The position numbers were made by a program, and so were the translations under genes. A model generated the notes under the pieces. That model worked only from the letters and a program-made list of their open reading frames with translations, did no database searches and was not told where the DNA came from. Positions 9,153 through 17,644 of a DNA stretch of 64,000 nt are shown here, in pieces (within the stretch, counting starts at the first letter, position 1; each line of letters starts with the position of its first letter). Origin of the DNA: Burkholderiales bacterium (lineage in GTDB: Bacteria > Pseudomonadota > Gammaproteobacteria > Burkholderiales > Burkholderiaceae_C); contig RXJV01000035.1 in assembly GCA_003963075.1 (NCBI GenBank), positions 40,176 to 104,175 on the forward strand, in the 5' to 3' direction.

Positions 9153-10244
9153 ATGAGCCTCAAATGCGGCATCGTGGGCCTGCCCAATGTCGGCAAGTCC
9201 ACGCTCTTCAACGCCCTGACCAAAGCCGGCATCGCCGCCGAGAACTACCCGTTCTGCACGATCGAGCCCAATGTCGGCATCGTCGAGCTGCCCGACCCGC
9301 GGCTGGCGGCCCTGGCCGAGATCGTCAAGCCCGAGCGGGTGCTGCCGGCCGTGGTGGAGTTCGTCGACATCGCCGGCCTGGTGGCCGGTGCCAGCAAGGG
9401 CGAGGGCCTGGGCAACCAGTTCCTGTCGCACATCCGCGAGACCGACGCCATCGTCAACGTGGTGCGCTGCTTCGAGGACCCGAACGTCATCCACGTGAAC
9501 GGCAAGGTCGACCCGATCTCCGACATCGAGGTCATCCAGACCGAGCTCTGCCTGGCCGACCTCGGCACCGTCGAGAAAAGCCTGCACCGCTACAACAAGG
9601 TGGCGCGGGCCGGTGACAAGGAGGCGATCGCGCTGGTGAAGGTGCTGGAGAAATGCCAGGCCGCGCTGGACCAGGCCAAGCCGGTGCGCAGCATCGACTT
9701 CAGCAAGGAAGAGCTGGCCATCCTGAAGCCGCTGTGCCTGATCACCGCCAAGCCGGCCATGTTCGTCGGCAACGTGGCCGAGGACGGCTTCGAGAACAAC
9801 CCCTTCCTCGACCGCCTGAAGGACTACGCGGCCGCCCAGAACGGCCCCGTGGTGGCCATCTGCGCCAAGACCGAGGCCGAGCTGGCCGAAATGGCCGATG
9901 AGGACCGTGCCCTCTTCCTCGCTGAGATGGGCCAGGACGAGCCGGGCCTGAACCGCCTGATCCGCGCGGCCTTCAAGCTGCTGGGCCTGCAGACCTATTT
10001 CACGGCCGGCGTGAAGGAAGTGCGCGCCTGGACCATCCACATCGGCGACACCGGCCCCCAGGCCGCCGGCGTCATCCACACCGACTTCGAGCGCGGCTAC
10101 ATCCGCGCCCAGACCATCGCCTACGACGACTTCATCCAGTACCGCGGCGAGCAAGGCGCCAAGGACGCCGGCAAGATGCGCGCCGAAGGCAAGGACTACG
10201 TCGTCAAGGATGGCGACGTGCTGCACTTCCTCTTCAACGTCTGA
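9153..10244 (+). CDS. ychF: Redox-regulated ribosome-binding ATPase YchF (OBG family)
   Basis: This 363-residue protein is a universally conserved P-loop protein that binds ribosomes and hydrolyses ATP. The P-loop [14 protein letters not shown] is at the N-terminus. The switch region [20 protein letters not shown] and the altered G4 motif (NVAED in place of the classical NKxD) that gives ATP preference are present. The C-terminal TGS domain ends with the typical ...[13 protein letters not shown]. It stands alone on the plus strand. Confidence 0.97.
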   Translation: MSLKCGIVGLPNVGKSTLFNALTKAGIAAENYPFCTIEPNVGIVELPDPRLAALAEIVKPERVLPAVVEFVDIAGLVAGASKGEGLGNQFLSHIRETDAIVNVVRCFEDPNVIHVNGKVDPISDIEVIQTELCLADLGTVEKSLHRYNKVARAGDKEAIALVKVLEKCQAALDQAKPVRSIDFSKEELAILKPLCLITAKPAMFVGNVAEDGFENNPFLDRLKDYAAAQNGPVVAICAKTEAELAEMADEDRALFLAEMGQDEPGLNRLIRAAFKLLGLQTYFTAGVKEVRAWTIHIGDTGPQAAGVIHTDFERGYIRAQTIAYDDFIQYRGEQGAKDAGKMRAEGKDYVVKDGDVLHFLFNV

Positions 10245-10256
10245 TCCGCGTCGGCT

Positions 10257-10275
10257 TGCCGGGGCCTGCCCGGCA
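10257..10275. terminator. Hairpin between convergent ychF and nitroreductase genes
   Basis: A perfect 7-bp inverted repeat (TGCCGGG / CCCGGCA) with a 5-nt loop lies 12 bp past the ychF stop and just before the stop of the convergent nitroreductase gene. It could end transcription from both sides. It lacks a T-tract, so the call is tentative. Confidence 0.4.
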
Positions 10276-10280
10276 TCACC

Positions 10281-10976
10281 CTAAAGCCAGCTGCTGATCT
10301 GCGCCAGCGGCTTCTTGATGCCGCCATGCACCGGCACCTGGCAGCCCGCCTTGGGGTAGCCCACCACCAGCAGGATCACCGGCCTCTCGTTGTCGGGCCG
10401 GCCGCACAGCCGGGTCAGGAAGCCCATCGGACTGGGCGTGTGCGTCAAGGTGGCGAGGCCCGCGTGGTGCAGCGCGCTGATCAGAAAGCCGGACGCAATG
10501 CCCACCGACTCCGGCACGTAGTAGTGGCTGAAGCGCTCGCCATTCGCGCCCACCCCGTACTTCTGCGCAAAGATGGCGATCAGCACCGGCGCCTCTTCCA
10601 GAAACGGCTTGTTGGCATCCGTCCCCAGCGGCGACAGCGCCTGCAGCCACTCCTGCGGCGCCCGGCCGCTGTAGAACGCCCTCTCCTCCTCCTCGGCCGC
10701 CACGCGGATCTGCTGCTTGAGCTCCGGCCGGGTGATCACCGCGAAGTGCCAGGGCTGCTGGTTCGCACCGGACGGCGCCGTGCCGGCCGCCAGCAGGCAC
10801 TGCTCGATGACCTCGCGCGGCACCGGCCGGCTGTCGAAGTCGCGCACCGTGCGGCGCCGCCTTTGCTGCGCATAGTGGGCCTGCGCGCGGGCCAGCATCT
10901 CGGCCGCGGGGAATTCCTGAAAGCCGGCCAGGGGTTCCAGGGCGGGTGCACTTGCTTCAGGGGTGCGGGGTGACAT
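10281..10976 (-). CDS. Nitroreductase family protein
   Basis: This 231-residue FMN-dependent nitroreductase-fold oxidoreductase would use NAD(P)H to reduce nitro groups, quinones or similar acceptors. The N-terminal FMN phosphate-binding segment [20 protein letters not shown] is present. It is followed by [19 protein letters not shown], which lines the flavin site, and a C-terminal segment [15 protein letters not shown]. The size and segment order fit the larger 'BluB/NfnB-like' group. It is a single gene, convergent with ychF. The physiological substrate is not evident. Confidence 0.92.
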   Translation of the reverse strand: MSPRTPEASAPALEPLAGFQEFPAAEMLARAQAHYAQQRRRRTVRDFDSRPVPREVIEQCLLAAGTAPSGANQQPWHFAVITRPELKQQIRVAAEEEERAFYSGRAPQEWLQALSPLGTDANKPFLEEAPVLIAIFAQKYGVGANGERFSHYYVPESVGIASGFLISALHHAGLATLTHTPSPMGFLTRLCGRPDNERPVILLVVGYPKAGCQVPVHGGIKKPLAQISSWL

Positions 10977-11086
10977 AGGGCTCCTGGGGTCGATTGCTTA
11001 TTCCGCGCCGCAGCACCAGCAACGCGAAGCGGGCAGTTCTTCTCGCTTCGCCGTGGCAAGGAATGGATGCATGCTGCGATGAGCGG

Positions 11087-11593
11087 CTAGGCCTCGAGCG
11101 AGCACACGACAGGGCCAAGAAGTTCTTCAACATCGGCATCAAACCTGCTCTCGGCAAGCGACTCTTCAATAAATCGCTGCGCACCGGCGACTTCGGGCAG
11201 GTCGTACGTCAATAGCAAGCTGTCGAAGTTCGATATAGCCCGATCGATTGCTTCCTGGGCTTCGAACTTCGGGTTCATGCGAACCTCTAAATCCGTCTTG
11301 CCCGCATGATGCGAATGGTTGTAAGCACGGTTGAGAAGACCGCCAATGTCTTTCTCCGTGGTTGGCTCGAATGCTGCCCCGGAACGGCTCTTCAGGTCAT
11401 TGGCGATCTTGACTACAGCCCTCCGGATGCTTGAGTACGCGGGTTCCATCTTGTGGAGGTTCATATATCCGGCGAAGAGTTGCTCCGACGCAGCCGCCAG
11501 GACCAAAGCGGAGTGATAGCGCTGCTTGAAGTACGCCTCTAGCGCATCCTGCAATTGCTGCACTGCCATGTCGATCTTTCGGACGTCTTGCAT
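11087..11593 (-). CDS. Hypothetical helical protein (HEPN-like appearance)
   Basis: This 168-residue protein matches no family that I recognise with certainty. The N-terminal half (LQDALEAYFKQRYHSALVLAAASEQLFAGYM) is a helical bundle with a spacing of aromatic and small residues reminiscent of HEPN domains, but the R-x4-6-H RNase motif is not clear. The start at 11593 is preferred over longer frames because a GGAG ribosome-binding site lies 10 bp in front of it. It follows the zinc-ribbon gene in the same direction with a 55-bp gap. Confidence 0.6.
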   Translation of the reverse strand: MQDVRKIDMAVQQLQDALEAYFKQRYHSALVLAAASEQLFAGYMNLHKMEPAYSSIRRAVVKIANDLKSRSGAAFEPTTEKDIGGLLNRAYNHSHHAGKTDLEVRMNPKFEAQEAIDRAISNFDSLLLTYDLPEVAGAQRFIEESLAESRFDADVEELLGPVVCSLEA

Positions 11594-11648
11594 TGAAGGC
11601 TCCGTAGGTTGACTTGCCGGCATTCTCGGCCGGCAACACGAGCCCGAG

Positions 11649-12020
11649 TCACCTACGCGTGACAAACCAAAGCAGGAGCGCAAGCAGTGCGAGTGGCGGG
11701 CCAAGCCAACGCACTGCATCAACAAACAGCCTCCGCCCGGTGATGGCTTTGGCGGCCGCATGGCGCGCCATCACTCTCGCGAGCATGGCTGGATCGAACT
11801 CATAGCCCTGGCCTTCGCGTAGTTGCTTCGCGGCGGCTCGAAGGTCAGGTGGTGTCAATCCGATGACCTGTTCCTCTGCGTCGAACGGCCTTGACAGGAT
11901 TAATGAACGTGCGGAGTCCTCAGGGGTCGCTGGCAAGAACTGGCAGTTGGCGCACCTCGTCAAGGCGCGGGCCTTGAAGTGCCCGCATCGAATGCAGATT
12001 GCTTGAGGGTTGCGAATCAC
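11649..12020 (-). CDS. Small zinc-ribbon protein with C-terminal membrane helix
   Basis: This 123-residue protein has two CxxC pairs near its N-terminus (CIRCGHF and CANCQF), which should hold one zinc ion. A soluble helical middle region follows, then a C-terminal transmembrane helix (WLGPPLALLALLLWFVTRR). Such tail-anchored zinc-ribbon proteins have no established role. It probably forms a two-gene unit with the next minus-strand gene. It is the last gene on the chromosome side of the tRNA-derived attachment site. Confidence 0.6.
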   Translation of the reverse strand: MIRNPQAICIRCGHFKARALTRCANCQFLPATPEDSARSLILSRPFDAEEQVIGLTPPDLRAAAKQLREGQGYEFDPAMLARVMARHAAAKAITGRRLFVDAVRWLGPPLALLALLLWFVTRR

Positions 12021-12508
12021 GATTAAGTTGGCGCACGAGAACCGCGCGCACTCTACGTCCGTCGTCTAACGCAACGCCGAATATCCGGCGTGGAGTGAAT
12101 CCACGACTGCTTCGCCAAACGCCGTTCATCTAGACAGCGCGGGTCCAACTGAACTGCCCGTGGATGACCCGCTCACGGTTCCAGTGCCCCAACGTGTCCC
12201 AAGGCACGTACAAAACCCGAAATCGCCAAGGGCCTGCTTACGCAAGCCCTTGATTCCCAAACATAACTTTTGGTAGGCCGTATTGGACTTGAACCAATGA
12301 CCAAAGGATTATGAGACGAGCGCGCGGGATTTGGAGACCTTTGGAATGATGGATCAGTCCGTCTCATAGAGAGTCAAACCGCATCAGATCGAATCACAAA
12401 ATTCCTTATAAATCAACAGGTTACGATCGCAAGGCAAACTTTTCTGCCCTACATTCGGCTGCGCTTCGGCAACGGTTGTCGGTGTGCTGTGGCAACGGAG
12501 GGCAGATC
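12021..12508. other. 488-bp region holding the island boundary
   Basis: No credible gene lies here. It contains a 45-nt tRNA 3' half (12271-12315). To the right of it base composition becomes AT-richer (12370-12470, with AATTCCTTATAAATC), which probably contains the integrase promoter. The GGAGGG at 12497-12502 is the integrase ribosome-binding site. Confidence 0.6.
12271..12315 (-). other. tRNA(CAU) 3' half: attachment site of an integrated element
   Basis: On the minus strand the sequence runs from an anticodon loop CTCATAA (anticodon CAU) through the 3' anticodon strand TCCTT, a 5-nt variable loop, a perfect T-arm (ATTGG/TTCAAGT/CCAAT), the acceptor 3' strand ACGGCCT and ACCA. This corresponds to tRNA positions 32-76. 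Upstream of the anticodon loop all pairing is lost: no D-arm and no 5' acceptor strand. This is what a tyrosine-integrase crossover in the anticodon loop leaves behind. An integrase gene lies 194 bp away. The tRNA could be Met or lysidine-type Ile. Confidence 0.85.
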
Positions 12509-13900
12509 ATGTCGAAGTTCGAACCGCTCTCAACCGCCCGGATAGCGGCTGCGAAAGCTGCGGGTAAGGACACCTGGCTTGCTGACTCGGACGGAAGAAG
12601 GGGATTCGGCCGATTGATGCTTCGCGTCAGCCCGAACGGAGCGAAGCATTTCTACTTCAGGATCTGTTCCGGAGGTCAACGCAGGAGCGTGCCGCTGGGC
12701 CCGTACTCAAAGGACTCAAAGCCCAACCACTTGACGCTCAAGCAGGCGCGTGAAGCAGCCCAAGATCTGCTGCCCCAATTGCGAAAAAACCCGATGCCCG
12801 TCCAAACGGCGCCGACGCCAGCGGAGTCCTCACTATCTCGTTTGGGGAGCCATCCCAAGAAAAGTGCGGCGGCGCCCGTACCCAAACAGGGGGATGTTCC
12901 GCAGGTTGAACCGTCGCTCGGTGGCGGGACACTCGAAGAACTCTGCGCAGCCTATGTCGATCATCTTCGAAGAGAGGGCAAAGCGTCAGCCACCGAGGTG
13001 GAGTATCGTTTTCGACGCTACTTGAACGGGACTGCCCTTGGGCGAACGCCTGCAGCGCAGGTGACTGGAAAGGCAATCGCGTCGCATCTCCGCGCGATGA
13101 TAGATAAGGGCATAGGTACTACAACACGGCAATTGCGGTCGATTATCGGTACGGCTTATTCTCTTGCGCAAAAGTGTGACACCGACGCTTCGGTGAGTGG
13201 CGATTTCTCAAAGTTCCAAATTTCCACCAATCCGGTCAATCAAACCGCTTCACTAGCAAAGCTGACAAAGCCCCGACAGCGAACTTTGAATTCGGTTGAG
13301 CTAGCGTACCTATGGCAAACGCTTGACACGGAAGTCAACGACTCGGTTGCGCAGCGCGTCTCCGACCGCTTCATCCGAATGACACTTTTTCTGGGTGGGC
13401 AGCGATGCGAGCAACTTGCCAGGGTGACCACCGCCAATGTGGATACCGAGGCATGGACCATCACTCTACTAGATGGCAAAGGTCGCCGACCGGAGCCGCG
13501 AGTACACCGCATACCCATCTCAAATTACGCCCGTGACGACGTAAAGTGGCTGCTGCAATATGCAACTGACTTAGGTTCGTCTTTCCTTTTTCCTGGCCCA
13601 ATCCGTCCGAAGGAAAGACTTACCAATGATGCTGTAGCCGCGCGAGTAAGCGTTATCAGCAAAAATCTCCTTAAGTTGCACAAAGTCCCTCGCTTTTCAT
13701 ATTCTGACCTCCGCCGCACGACACAGACTCTAATGACTTCGCTTCAAATACCGGAAGAAGTATCAAATCAAATCCTAAGCCACGGCCTCGGCGGGATTGT
13801 TAAGAGACACTACAACTCGTATCCGTACGAAAAGGAGATGCGACAAGCTCTTGAGCAGTGGGGGGCATATCTCACCTCGCTCAAGCCCCCTGCCCGCTGA
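12509..13900 (+). CDS. Tyrosine recombinase/integrase of a genomic island
   Basis: This 463-residue integrase has an N-terminal Arm-binding (DUF4102-like) domain containing RRGFGRLMLRVSPNGAKHFY, a core-binding domain (about residues 140-240) and a catalytic domain. The catalytic Arg lies in LGGQRCEQLARV, the second Arg in SDLRRTTQT, then a His in LSHGLGG and the nucleophilic Tyr in RHYNSYPYEKE. The residue that is usually His in the H-x-x-R box is Ser. ATG at 12509 follows GGAGGG at an ideal distance, so a start 33 bp upstream is not used. It should catalyse site-specific integration at the adjacent tRNA site. Confidence 0.93.
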   Translation: MSKFEPLSTARIAAAKAAGKDTWLADSDGRRGFGRLMLRVSPNGAKHFYFRICSGGQRRSVPLGPYSKDSKPNHLTLKQAREAAQDLLPQLRKNPMPVQTAPTPAESSLSRLGSHPKKSAAAPVPKQGDVPQVEPSLGGGTLEELCAAYVDHLRREGKASATEVEYRFRRYLNGTALGRTPAAQVTGKAIASHLRAMIDKGIGTTTRQLRSIIGTAYSLAQKCDTDASVSGDFSKFQISTNPVNQTASLAKLTKPRQRTLNSVELAYLWQTLDTEVNDSVAQRVSDRFIRMTLFLGGQRCEQLARVTTANVDTEAWTITLLDGKGRRPEPRVHRIPISNYARDDVKWLLQYATDLGSSFLFPGPIRPKERLTNDAVAARVSVISKNLLKLHKVPRFSYSDLRRTTQTLMTSLQIPEEVSNQILSHGLGGIVKRHYNSYPYEKEMRQALEQWGAYLTSLKPPAR

Positions 13901-13926
13901 GGGCGCCGACAAGATGCAATTATGCA

Positions 13927-14367
13927 ATGAACTTATACATCGACACGGAAACCAACGGCTTTGGCGGAGAACTCATCTCGATTGCACTGGTCGCGGATGA
14001 TGAGTCAGAGTGGTACCGTGTTCTTCCCTGCATTCGACCTACGGAATGGGTTCAAGCAAACGTCATACCAGTACTTCGAAAACGACCTTGTAGTAAAGAC
14101 ATCACGGTGTCTTCACGACGCATGTCCATGAGCTTGGGGCGTTGGTTACGACGATTCCGTTCCGTGCACGTCACTGCGGATTATCCAACAGACTTAGAAC
14201 ACTTTTGCCGAGCTCTTGTCGTAGGATCCGGCGAATACATATTGACACCGCCCCTGACTTTGGAGCTTCGGCACGACCTGCCGTCAATATCTGCACTGTC
14301 CAGAACACCACACAATGCACTTGAGGACGCAAGGGCACTGCGACAACTCTGTCGTCGTAAGCTCTGA
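13927..14367 (+). CDS. DEDDh-family 3'-5' exonuclease-like protein
   Basis: This 146-residue protein has the RNase-H-like exonuclease motifs: Exo I at the start (YIDTETNGFGGELISIALV, with D-x-E), an Exo II-type Asp in ADYPTDLEHFC, and Exo III PHNALEDARALR (H-x4-D). It is a compact single-domain nuclease that could degrade DNA or RNA ends. The ATG at 13927 is chosen because the Exo I strand begins immediately after it. It lies 26 bp behind the integrase gene on the same strand. Integrase-linked exonucleases of this type are known from genomic islands; a role here is inferred only. Confidence 0.75.
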   Translation: MNLYIDTETNGFGGELISIALVADDESEWYRVLPCIRPTEWVQANVIPVLRKRPCSKDITVSSRRMSMSLGRWLRRFRSVHVTADYPTDLEHFCRALVVGSGEYILTPPLTLELRHDLPSISALSRTPHNALEDARALRQLCRRKL

Positions 14368-14422
14368 ATCGGAACCCTCACAGCGACCCGGTGGCTCAGC
14401 GTGGAGGGGATAAGCAATCGAA

Positions 14423-14665
14423 TCAGGGCTTAAGCAGCTCAAATGGCTCGACACCCAATGCGCTTGCAAGGCGCTCGATGTTGTCTAGGGAAATGTTCCG
14501 GGCTTGGCGCTCTACATGGGCAACGAAAGTTCGATGCAGTCCGGCCTCGAAAGCAAGGGCTTCTTGCGAAAGCTCACGCCGCCGACGAAGCACCAAGAGG
14601 TTGGCTGCAAGTAGGCCACGAGCACTGAGCTTCTTCTTTGGCTCGCTGACCGGCGCTGAACTCAT
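14423..14665 (-). CDS. XRE-family helix-turn-helix regulator
   Basis: This 80-residue protein consists of one Cro/C1-type HTH domain (LLAANLLVLRRRRELSQEALAF, then the recognition helix HRTFVAHVERQARNISLDNIERLASAL). It is likely a repressor of island genes. It is divergent from the AlpA-like gene at 14860, with a 194-bp intergenic region that would carry its operator. Confidence 0.9.
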   Translation of the reverse strand: MSSAPVSEPKKKLSARGLLAANLLVLRRRRELSQEALAFEAGLHRTFVAHVERQARNISLDNIERLASALGVEPFELLKP

Positions 14666-14859
14666 GCGCCGCAGTCTTCCGTCGAGTCGCTTTTAAGTCA
14701 GCCGCGTTTGAGTCACAATTTTTGGGATCGTTCGAGGATTGCGCTGCAGGAGAGAACGGTGACGCACCGGCGCTTCGATTAATGGCCTGGAGGTTTCGCG
14801 GAAATCTAGGGTGCATTAGCTCGTTGATGCAAGCTGAATGACGAAGCATCATCTCAGGT

Positions 14860-15069
14860 ATGGATCCACAGACTGTCGACGAAGACTTGCGGCTTGTTCG
14901 CAAAAGCTATCTGTTGAAGTATGTGCTTCCCGTGAGCAAGGCGACATTCAATCGCTGGCTTGCGACTGGACGGTTTCCGTCGGGCGTGCTGCTAAGTGAT
15001 CGGATACGGGTCTGGTCGCTTCAGGAAGTAAAGCAGTGGCTTGCCAGCAACCTCTCCGGAGAGGGGTAA
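14860..15069 (+). CDS. AlpA-like DNA-binding protein (excisionase type)
   Basis: This 69-residue protein has the winged-HTH pattern of AlpA/MerR-like excisionases: YVLPVSKATFNRWLATGRFPSGVLLSDRIRVWSLQEVKQW, with the conserved WSLQEVKQW end helix. Proteins like this activate integrase genes or direct excision. It lies directly upstream of and probably co-transcribed with the gene at 15073 (3-bp gap). Confidence 0.8.
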   Translation: MDPQTVDEDLRLVRKSYLLKYVLPVSKATFNRWLATGRFPSGVLLSDRIRVWSLQEVKQWLASNLSGEG

Positions 15070-15072
15070 CGA

Positions 15073-15693
15073 ATGCAGCTGACCTGTCCGGATCTTTTCG
15101 CCCTCGTTTGGCACACGCCGCTGACTCGGCTAGCAGCCGTGGCAGGCGTCAGCGATGTAGCGGTCAAGAAATGGCTCCGCAAGCGTGGCATTCCGACACC
15201 GGCTCGCGGCCACTGGGCCAAGGTGCAGGCCGGTCTGGTGGTTCCTCGCCCACAGATGCCGACTATGTGGCCGAACGTAGCCCCCGTAAAAATTTCGGTT
15301 GCAGGTCAAGACGAGCTAGAGGCGATGCTTCGAGACGCGCGGGCAGCGATGACAACTTGCGACCGAGCCGAGTCTGCAAACAAGAGCGAAGAATCAGCCA
15401 GTACACAACAGAAATTCCAGATACGCCCCCCGAACGGCGCGTCGCAGACGTTGGGCGATCCGAACAGCGGAGGTTCCGTGTCAATTCTGGACCAAATAGA
15501 TTTCGAGGCGATTTCGGCCCAGCAGCGAAAAGTCGACGCCATCTTGAGAATCGGAGAATGCAGCGCACACCTCGATGACTTGGATCGATTGAAAGTTGAG
15601 GCATGGCTTGCACAGGCGCGACTCGAACTCGAAAAGAATGATCCCGCGCGCATTCTTATTCAGAGGCTGACTAACAGGAAGCCGCCTGACTGA
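15073..15693 (+). CDS. Hypothetical protein with N-terminal helix-turn-helix
   Basis: This 206-residue protein has an N-terminal HTH (FALVWHTPLTRLAAVAGVSDVAVKKWLRKRGIPTPARGHWAKVQAG) of a type found in many small mobile-element proteins. The remainder is low-complexity in the middle (about residues 95-125) and helical at the C-terminus. GAGGGG in front of the ATG is a strong ribosome-binding site. It likely binds DNA; beyond that no role can be assigned. Confidence 0.7.
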   Translation: MQLTCPDLFALVWHTPLTRLAAVAGVSDVAVKKWLRKRGIPTPARGHWAKVQAGLVVPRPQMPTMWPNVAPVKISVAGQDELEAMLRDARAAMTTCDRAESANKSEESASTQQKFQIRPPNGASQTLGDPNSGGSVSILDQIDFEAISAQQRKVDAILRIGECSAHLDDLDRLKVEAWLAQARLELEKNDPARILIQRLTNRKPPD

Positions 15694-15740
15694 TGTACCG
15701 CTCTTACCAGTGGGCGTTGCCTTGGCACGCTTGGTCGTCT

Positions 15741-15989
15741 TCAGACCTCTTCAGCTTTACCACCCCTATCTAATTTTGATAGCACCTGCCGCAGTTCGCC
15801 GACATTCCAGAATGTGACGCCGCTTATTTTCGCAGGGGCTGGAAGTCGGCCGGTTCTGCTCCAGCGCCATGCGGTCGCGGCCGATATTCCGAACACCAAT
15901 CGAACCACCGGAAGTCGAACTCGCGCGCAATCCGGAAGCTGATTGAAACGCGCCAAGGCTTGTTCGTCGGTTCGCATAAGTTGCGCCAT
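15741..15989 (-). CDS. AlpA-like small DNA-binding protein
   Basis: This 82-residue protein contains LPVVRLVFGISAATAWRWSRTGRLPAPAKISGVTFWNVGELRQVL, the arrangement of an AlpA/excisionase wHTH. The ATG at 15989 is chosen because the protein fits the family length from there; the open frame extends further upstream without homology. It is a second AlpA-like gene within 1 kb, on the opposite strand to the first, and converges on the gene at 15073. Confidence 0.7.
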   Translation of the reverse strand: MAQLMRTDEQALARFNQLPDCARVRLPVVRLVFGISAATAWRWSRTGRLPAPAKISGVTFWNVGELRQVLSKLDRGGKAEEV

Positions 15990-16000
15990 GGCAATAACCG

Positions 16001-16426
16001 CTATATTGACCAGGGTGCTTGCCAAATTGTGGTGGGCGCTTGTTGCACCGTCGCAAACTGAACAGGGTTTACGCTGTACCGCTCTCCGCTTTCTAAGAAG
16101 ACTTCCAGCCCGCTCACTCCGCCCAAGATATCCCAGCTGTCTTGGCGCACACTCGCTATTCGCTTGGCGCACAACTGTCCCTGGTCACCGCTACAAAGGC
16201 GCCCAAGGCTCCAAAGCTCCTCCACTTCACCAAAGACCTGACCAGCAACCGCCCTGAACAGCGCTTCTGAACTGCAGAGCAAGATCAGTCTAGTAGTTCG
16301 ACTACCTCCATAGACAGTTCGCGCCAGGTGCACGTGCGTGCCTTGGACGATCTCAATCGTGTTCCAAAGCGTCCGATCGGGCTCAAATTGCAGCTCGTGA
16401 CGACCAATCCCTTGAGTGACAAACAA
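16001..16426 (-). CDS. Hypothetical protein of the island
   Basis: This frame of about 141 residues has no family that I recognise. It contains a mixed alpha/beta-looking sequence (TLWNTIEIVQGTHVHLARTVYGGS). A strong GGAGGTG stands six bases before a TTG at 16426, which makes that TTG the likely start although an ATG exists at 16441 inside the ribosome-binding site. It lies 11 bp upstream of the AlpA-like gene on the same strand, suggesting a two-gene unit. Base composition is lower in GC than the chromosome, like its neighbours. Confidence 0.5.
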   Translation of the reverse strand: MFVTQGIGRHELQFEPDRTLWNTIEIVQGTHVHLARTVYGGSRTTRLILLCSSEALFRAVAGQVFGEVEELWSLGRLCSGDQGQLCAKRIASVRQDSWDILGGVSGLEVFLESGERYSVNPVQFATVQQAPTTIWQAPWSI

Positions 16427-16441
16427 TTTTCTCACCTCCAT

Positions 16442-16740
16442 TTGAATTGTGACCCAAACAATGGTGACTTAAAAGCATCAAACACCCATAGGATTCGAGA
16501 CCAACGGCGGAGGGATACCGGCATCGCTTCTGACGCGTCGGCGCACGCGTGAATACACAACTTTCATATGCCGGCCTACTTCAAGCTGTCCTGAAGGTCT
16601 ACGTGTGATACGTAATACGTAGCGTTTGCAATTCCCACCGTATGCGTTCGCCGAACTCACCTTGACGGCTGCAGCCGCGAGGCAGTGCAGATTCCCATCA
16701 CCACCGGCAGGGGATGGGAATCGGTCCTCGCGAGTCGGTA
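16442..16740. other. Non-coding stretch between island genes and the IS66 remnant
   Basis: No convincing frame, RNA or complete repeat is visible. The part around 16590-16630 is AT-rich (ACGTGTGATACGTAATACGTAG contains overlapping short dyads) and may carry a promoter for the minus-strand gene at 16426. Confidence 0.35.
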
Positions 16741-17170
16741 TCACGCGGTCGGCGCCCAGCGATGCGGCAGCAGTTCCGCGATCCGGCTGGCCGGCTGCGT
16801 CGGCAGTCGCTCCAGCACGTCGCGCAGGTAGGCATACAGGTCAAGCCCATTGAACTTGGCCGAGTGGATCAGGCTCATCACGGCCGCAGCCAGCTTGCCC
16901 GCGCGCAGACTGCCGGCGAACAGCAAGTTTTGCCGCCCCAGCGCGATGGGACGGATGCGGTTCTCCGCCCAATTGGTGTCGATGGGCAGCTCGCCGTCGT
17001 CGAGGTATCGGGTCAGCGCCGCCCAGCGCTTTAGGCTGTAGTCGATGGCCCTGGCGGGTGGCGGAGCCGTTGGGCACGCGCTGCCGCTGCTGGCGCAGCC
17101 ATTGGTGCAGCGCGTCGGCCACTGGCCGAGCGATCTTGCGTGCCAGCAATCGTGCCGCGCTGTCGGCACC
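16741..17170 (-). pseudogene. IS66-family transposase, C-terminal remnant
   Basis: The translated remnant ends as IS66 TnpC proteins do: RAIDYSLKRWAALTRYLDD, then IDTNWAENRIRPIALGR, FAGSLRAGKLAAAVMSLI and LPHRWAP at the C-terminus. The piece just upstream (RLLARKIARPVADALHQWLRQ) is in another frame, so there is a frameshift near 17050. Everything further 5' (the N-terminal two thirds and the accessory tnpA/tnpB genes) is missing. It cannot transpose on its own. Confidence 0.85.
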
Positions 17171-17179
17171 AGCCACAGG

Positions 17180-17253
17180 CATGCGTCCGGCAAAGTTATC
17201 TTGAACCGGCTGCCGCTTGCGACAAGGATGCTGTCCAAGTAACGTAGTTGACC
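17180..17253 (-). repeat. Diverged repeat, copy A (partner at 23125-23203)
   Basis: Read on the minus strand this 74-bp segment aligns by eye with 23125-23203 at roughly 70 percent. The shared blocks are TTGGACA/GTGGACA, CATCCT, CGGTTCAAG and TGCCGGACG-CATG. Both translate to a peptide of the form GQ-L-x-DSIL-AS--RFK---PD, so they may be fragments of the same decayed gene. The source is unknown. Confidence 0.5.
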
Positions 17254-17410
17254 GGTCGGCGTCTCGCCGAAGTGCCATACGGCGCGCTGCAAACCCACTG
17301 ACGCAGGGACGCACGATCCGGCTCGGCGAGGGCTAGGCTGCGCGCTTTCTCAACACCTGCCCGCTGCCGCGCTCGACGGCTGCGCCACCCATCAAAGCAT
17401 CGGATTTCGA

Positions 17411-17644
17411 ATGACGTCACAGCGCAAACAACGACGCAGGGTCTACAGCCTGATGCGTGGGCGAGGCGGGGACGGCAGGCTGGAAGACAGGCAGTGGGAC
17501 AGCATGCCGGCCGTCGGGCGCGAGTTCGGCAGCCCGGACTTCGATCGGCTGATGGAGGAAGACTACTGTCAAGGGCGAGGCGTCTTCGATCCTGCGCTTG
17601 CCGCCGCGGTCGGCAAGCGCCGTATGGGCCTTTTCAAGGTTTGA
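17411..17644 (+). CDS. Small hypothetical protein
   Basis: This 77-residue frame starts with a basic stretch (SQRKQRRRVYSLMRGRGG) and has a plausible conserved core AVGREFGSPDFDRLMEEDY. I do not recognise the family. It lies alone among insertion-sequence remnants and may itself be a fragment. Confidence 0.35.
   Translation: MTSQRKQRRRVYSLMRGRGGDGRLEDRQWDSMPAVGREFGSPDFDRLMEEDYCQGRGVFDPALAAAVGKRRMGLFKV

Noticed and set aside
12271..12361. A complete tRNA gene
   Set aside because: The D-arm, the 5' acceptor strand and the 5' anticodon strand are absent; only positions 32-76 remain.
12173..12367. A 64-codon minus-strand frame containing the peptide SHNPLVIGSSPIRPTKS
   Set aside because: This is the translation of the tRNA 3' half, not a protein gene.
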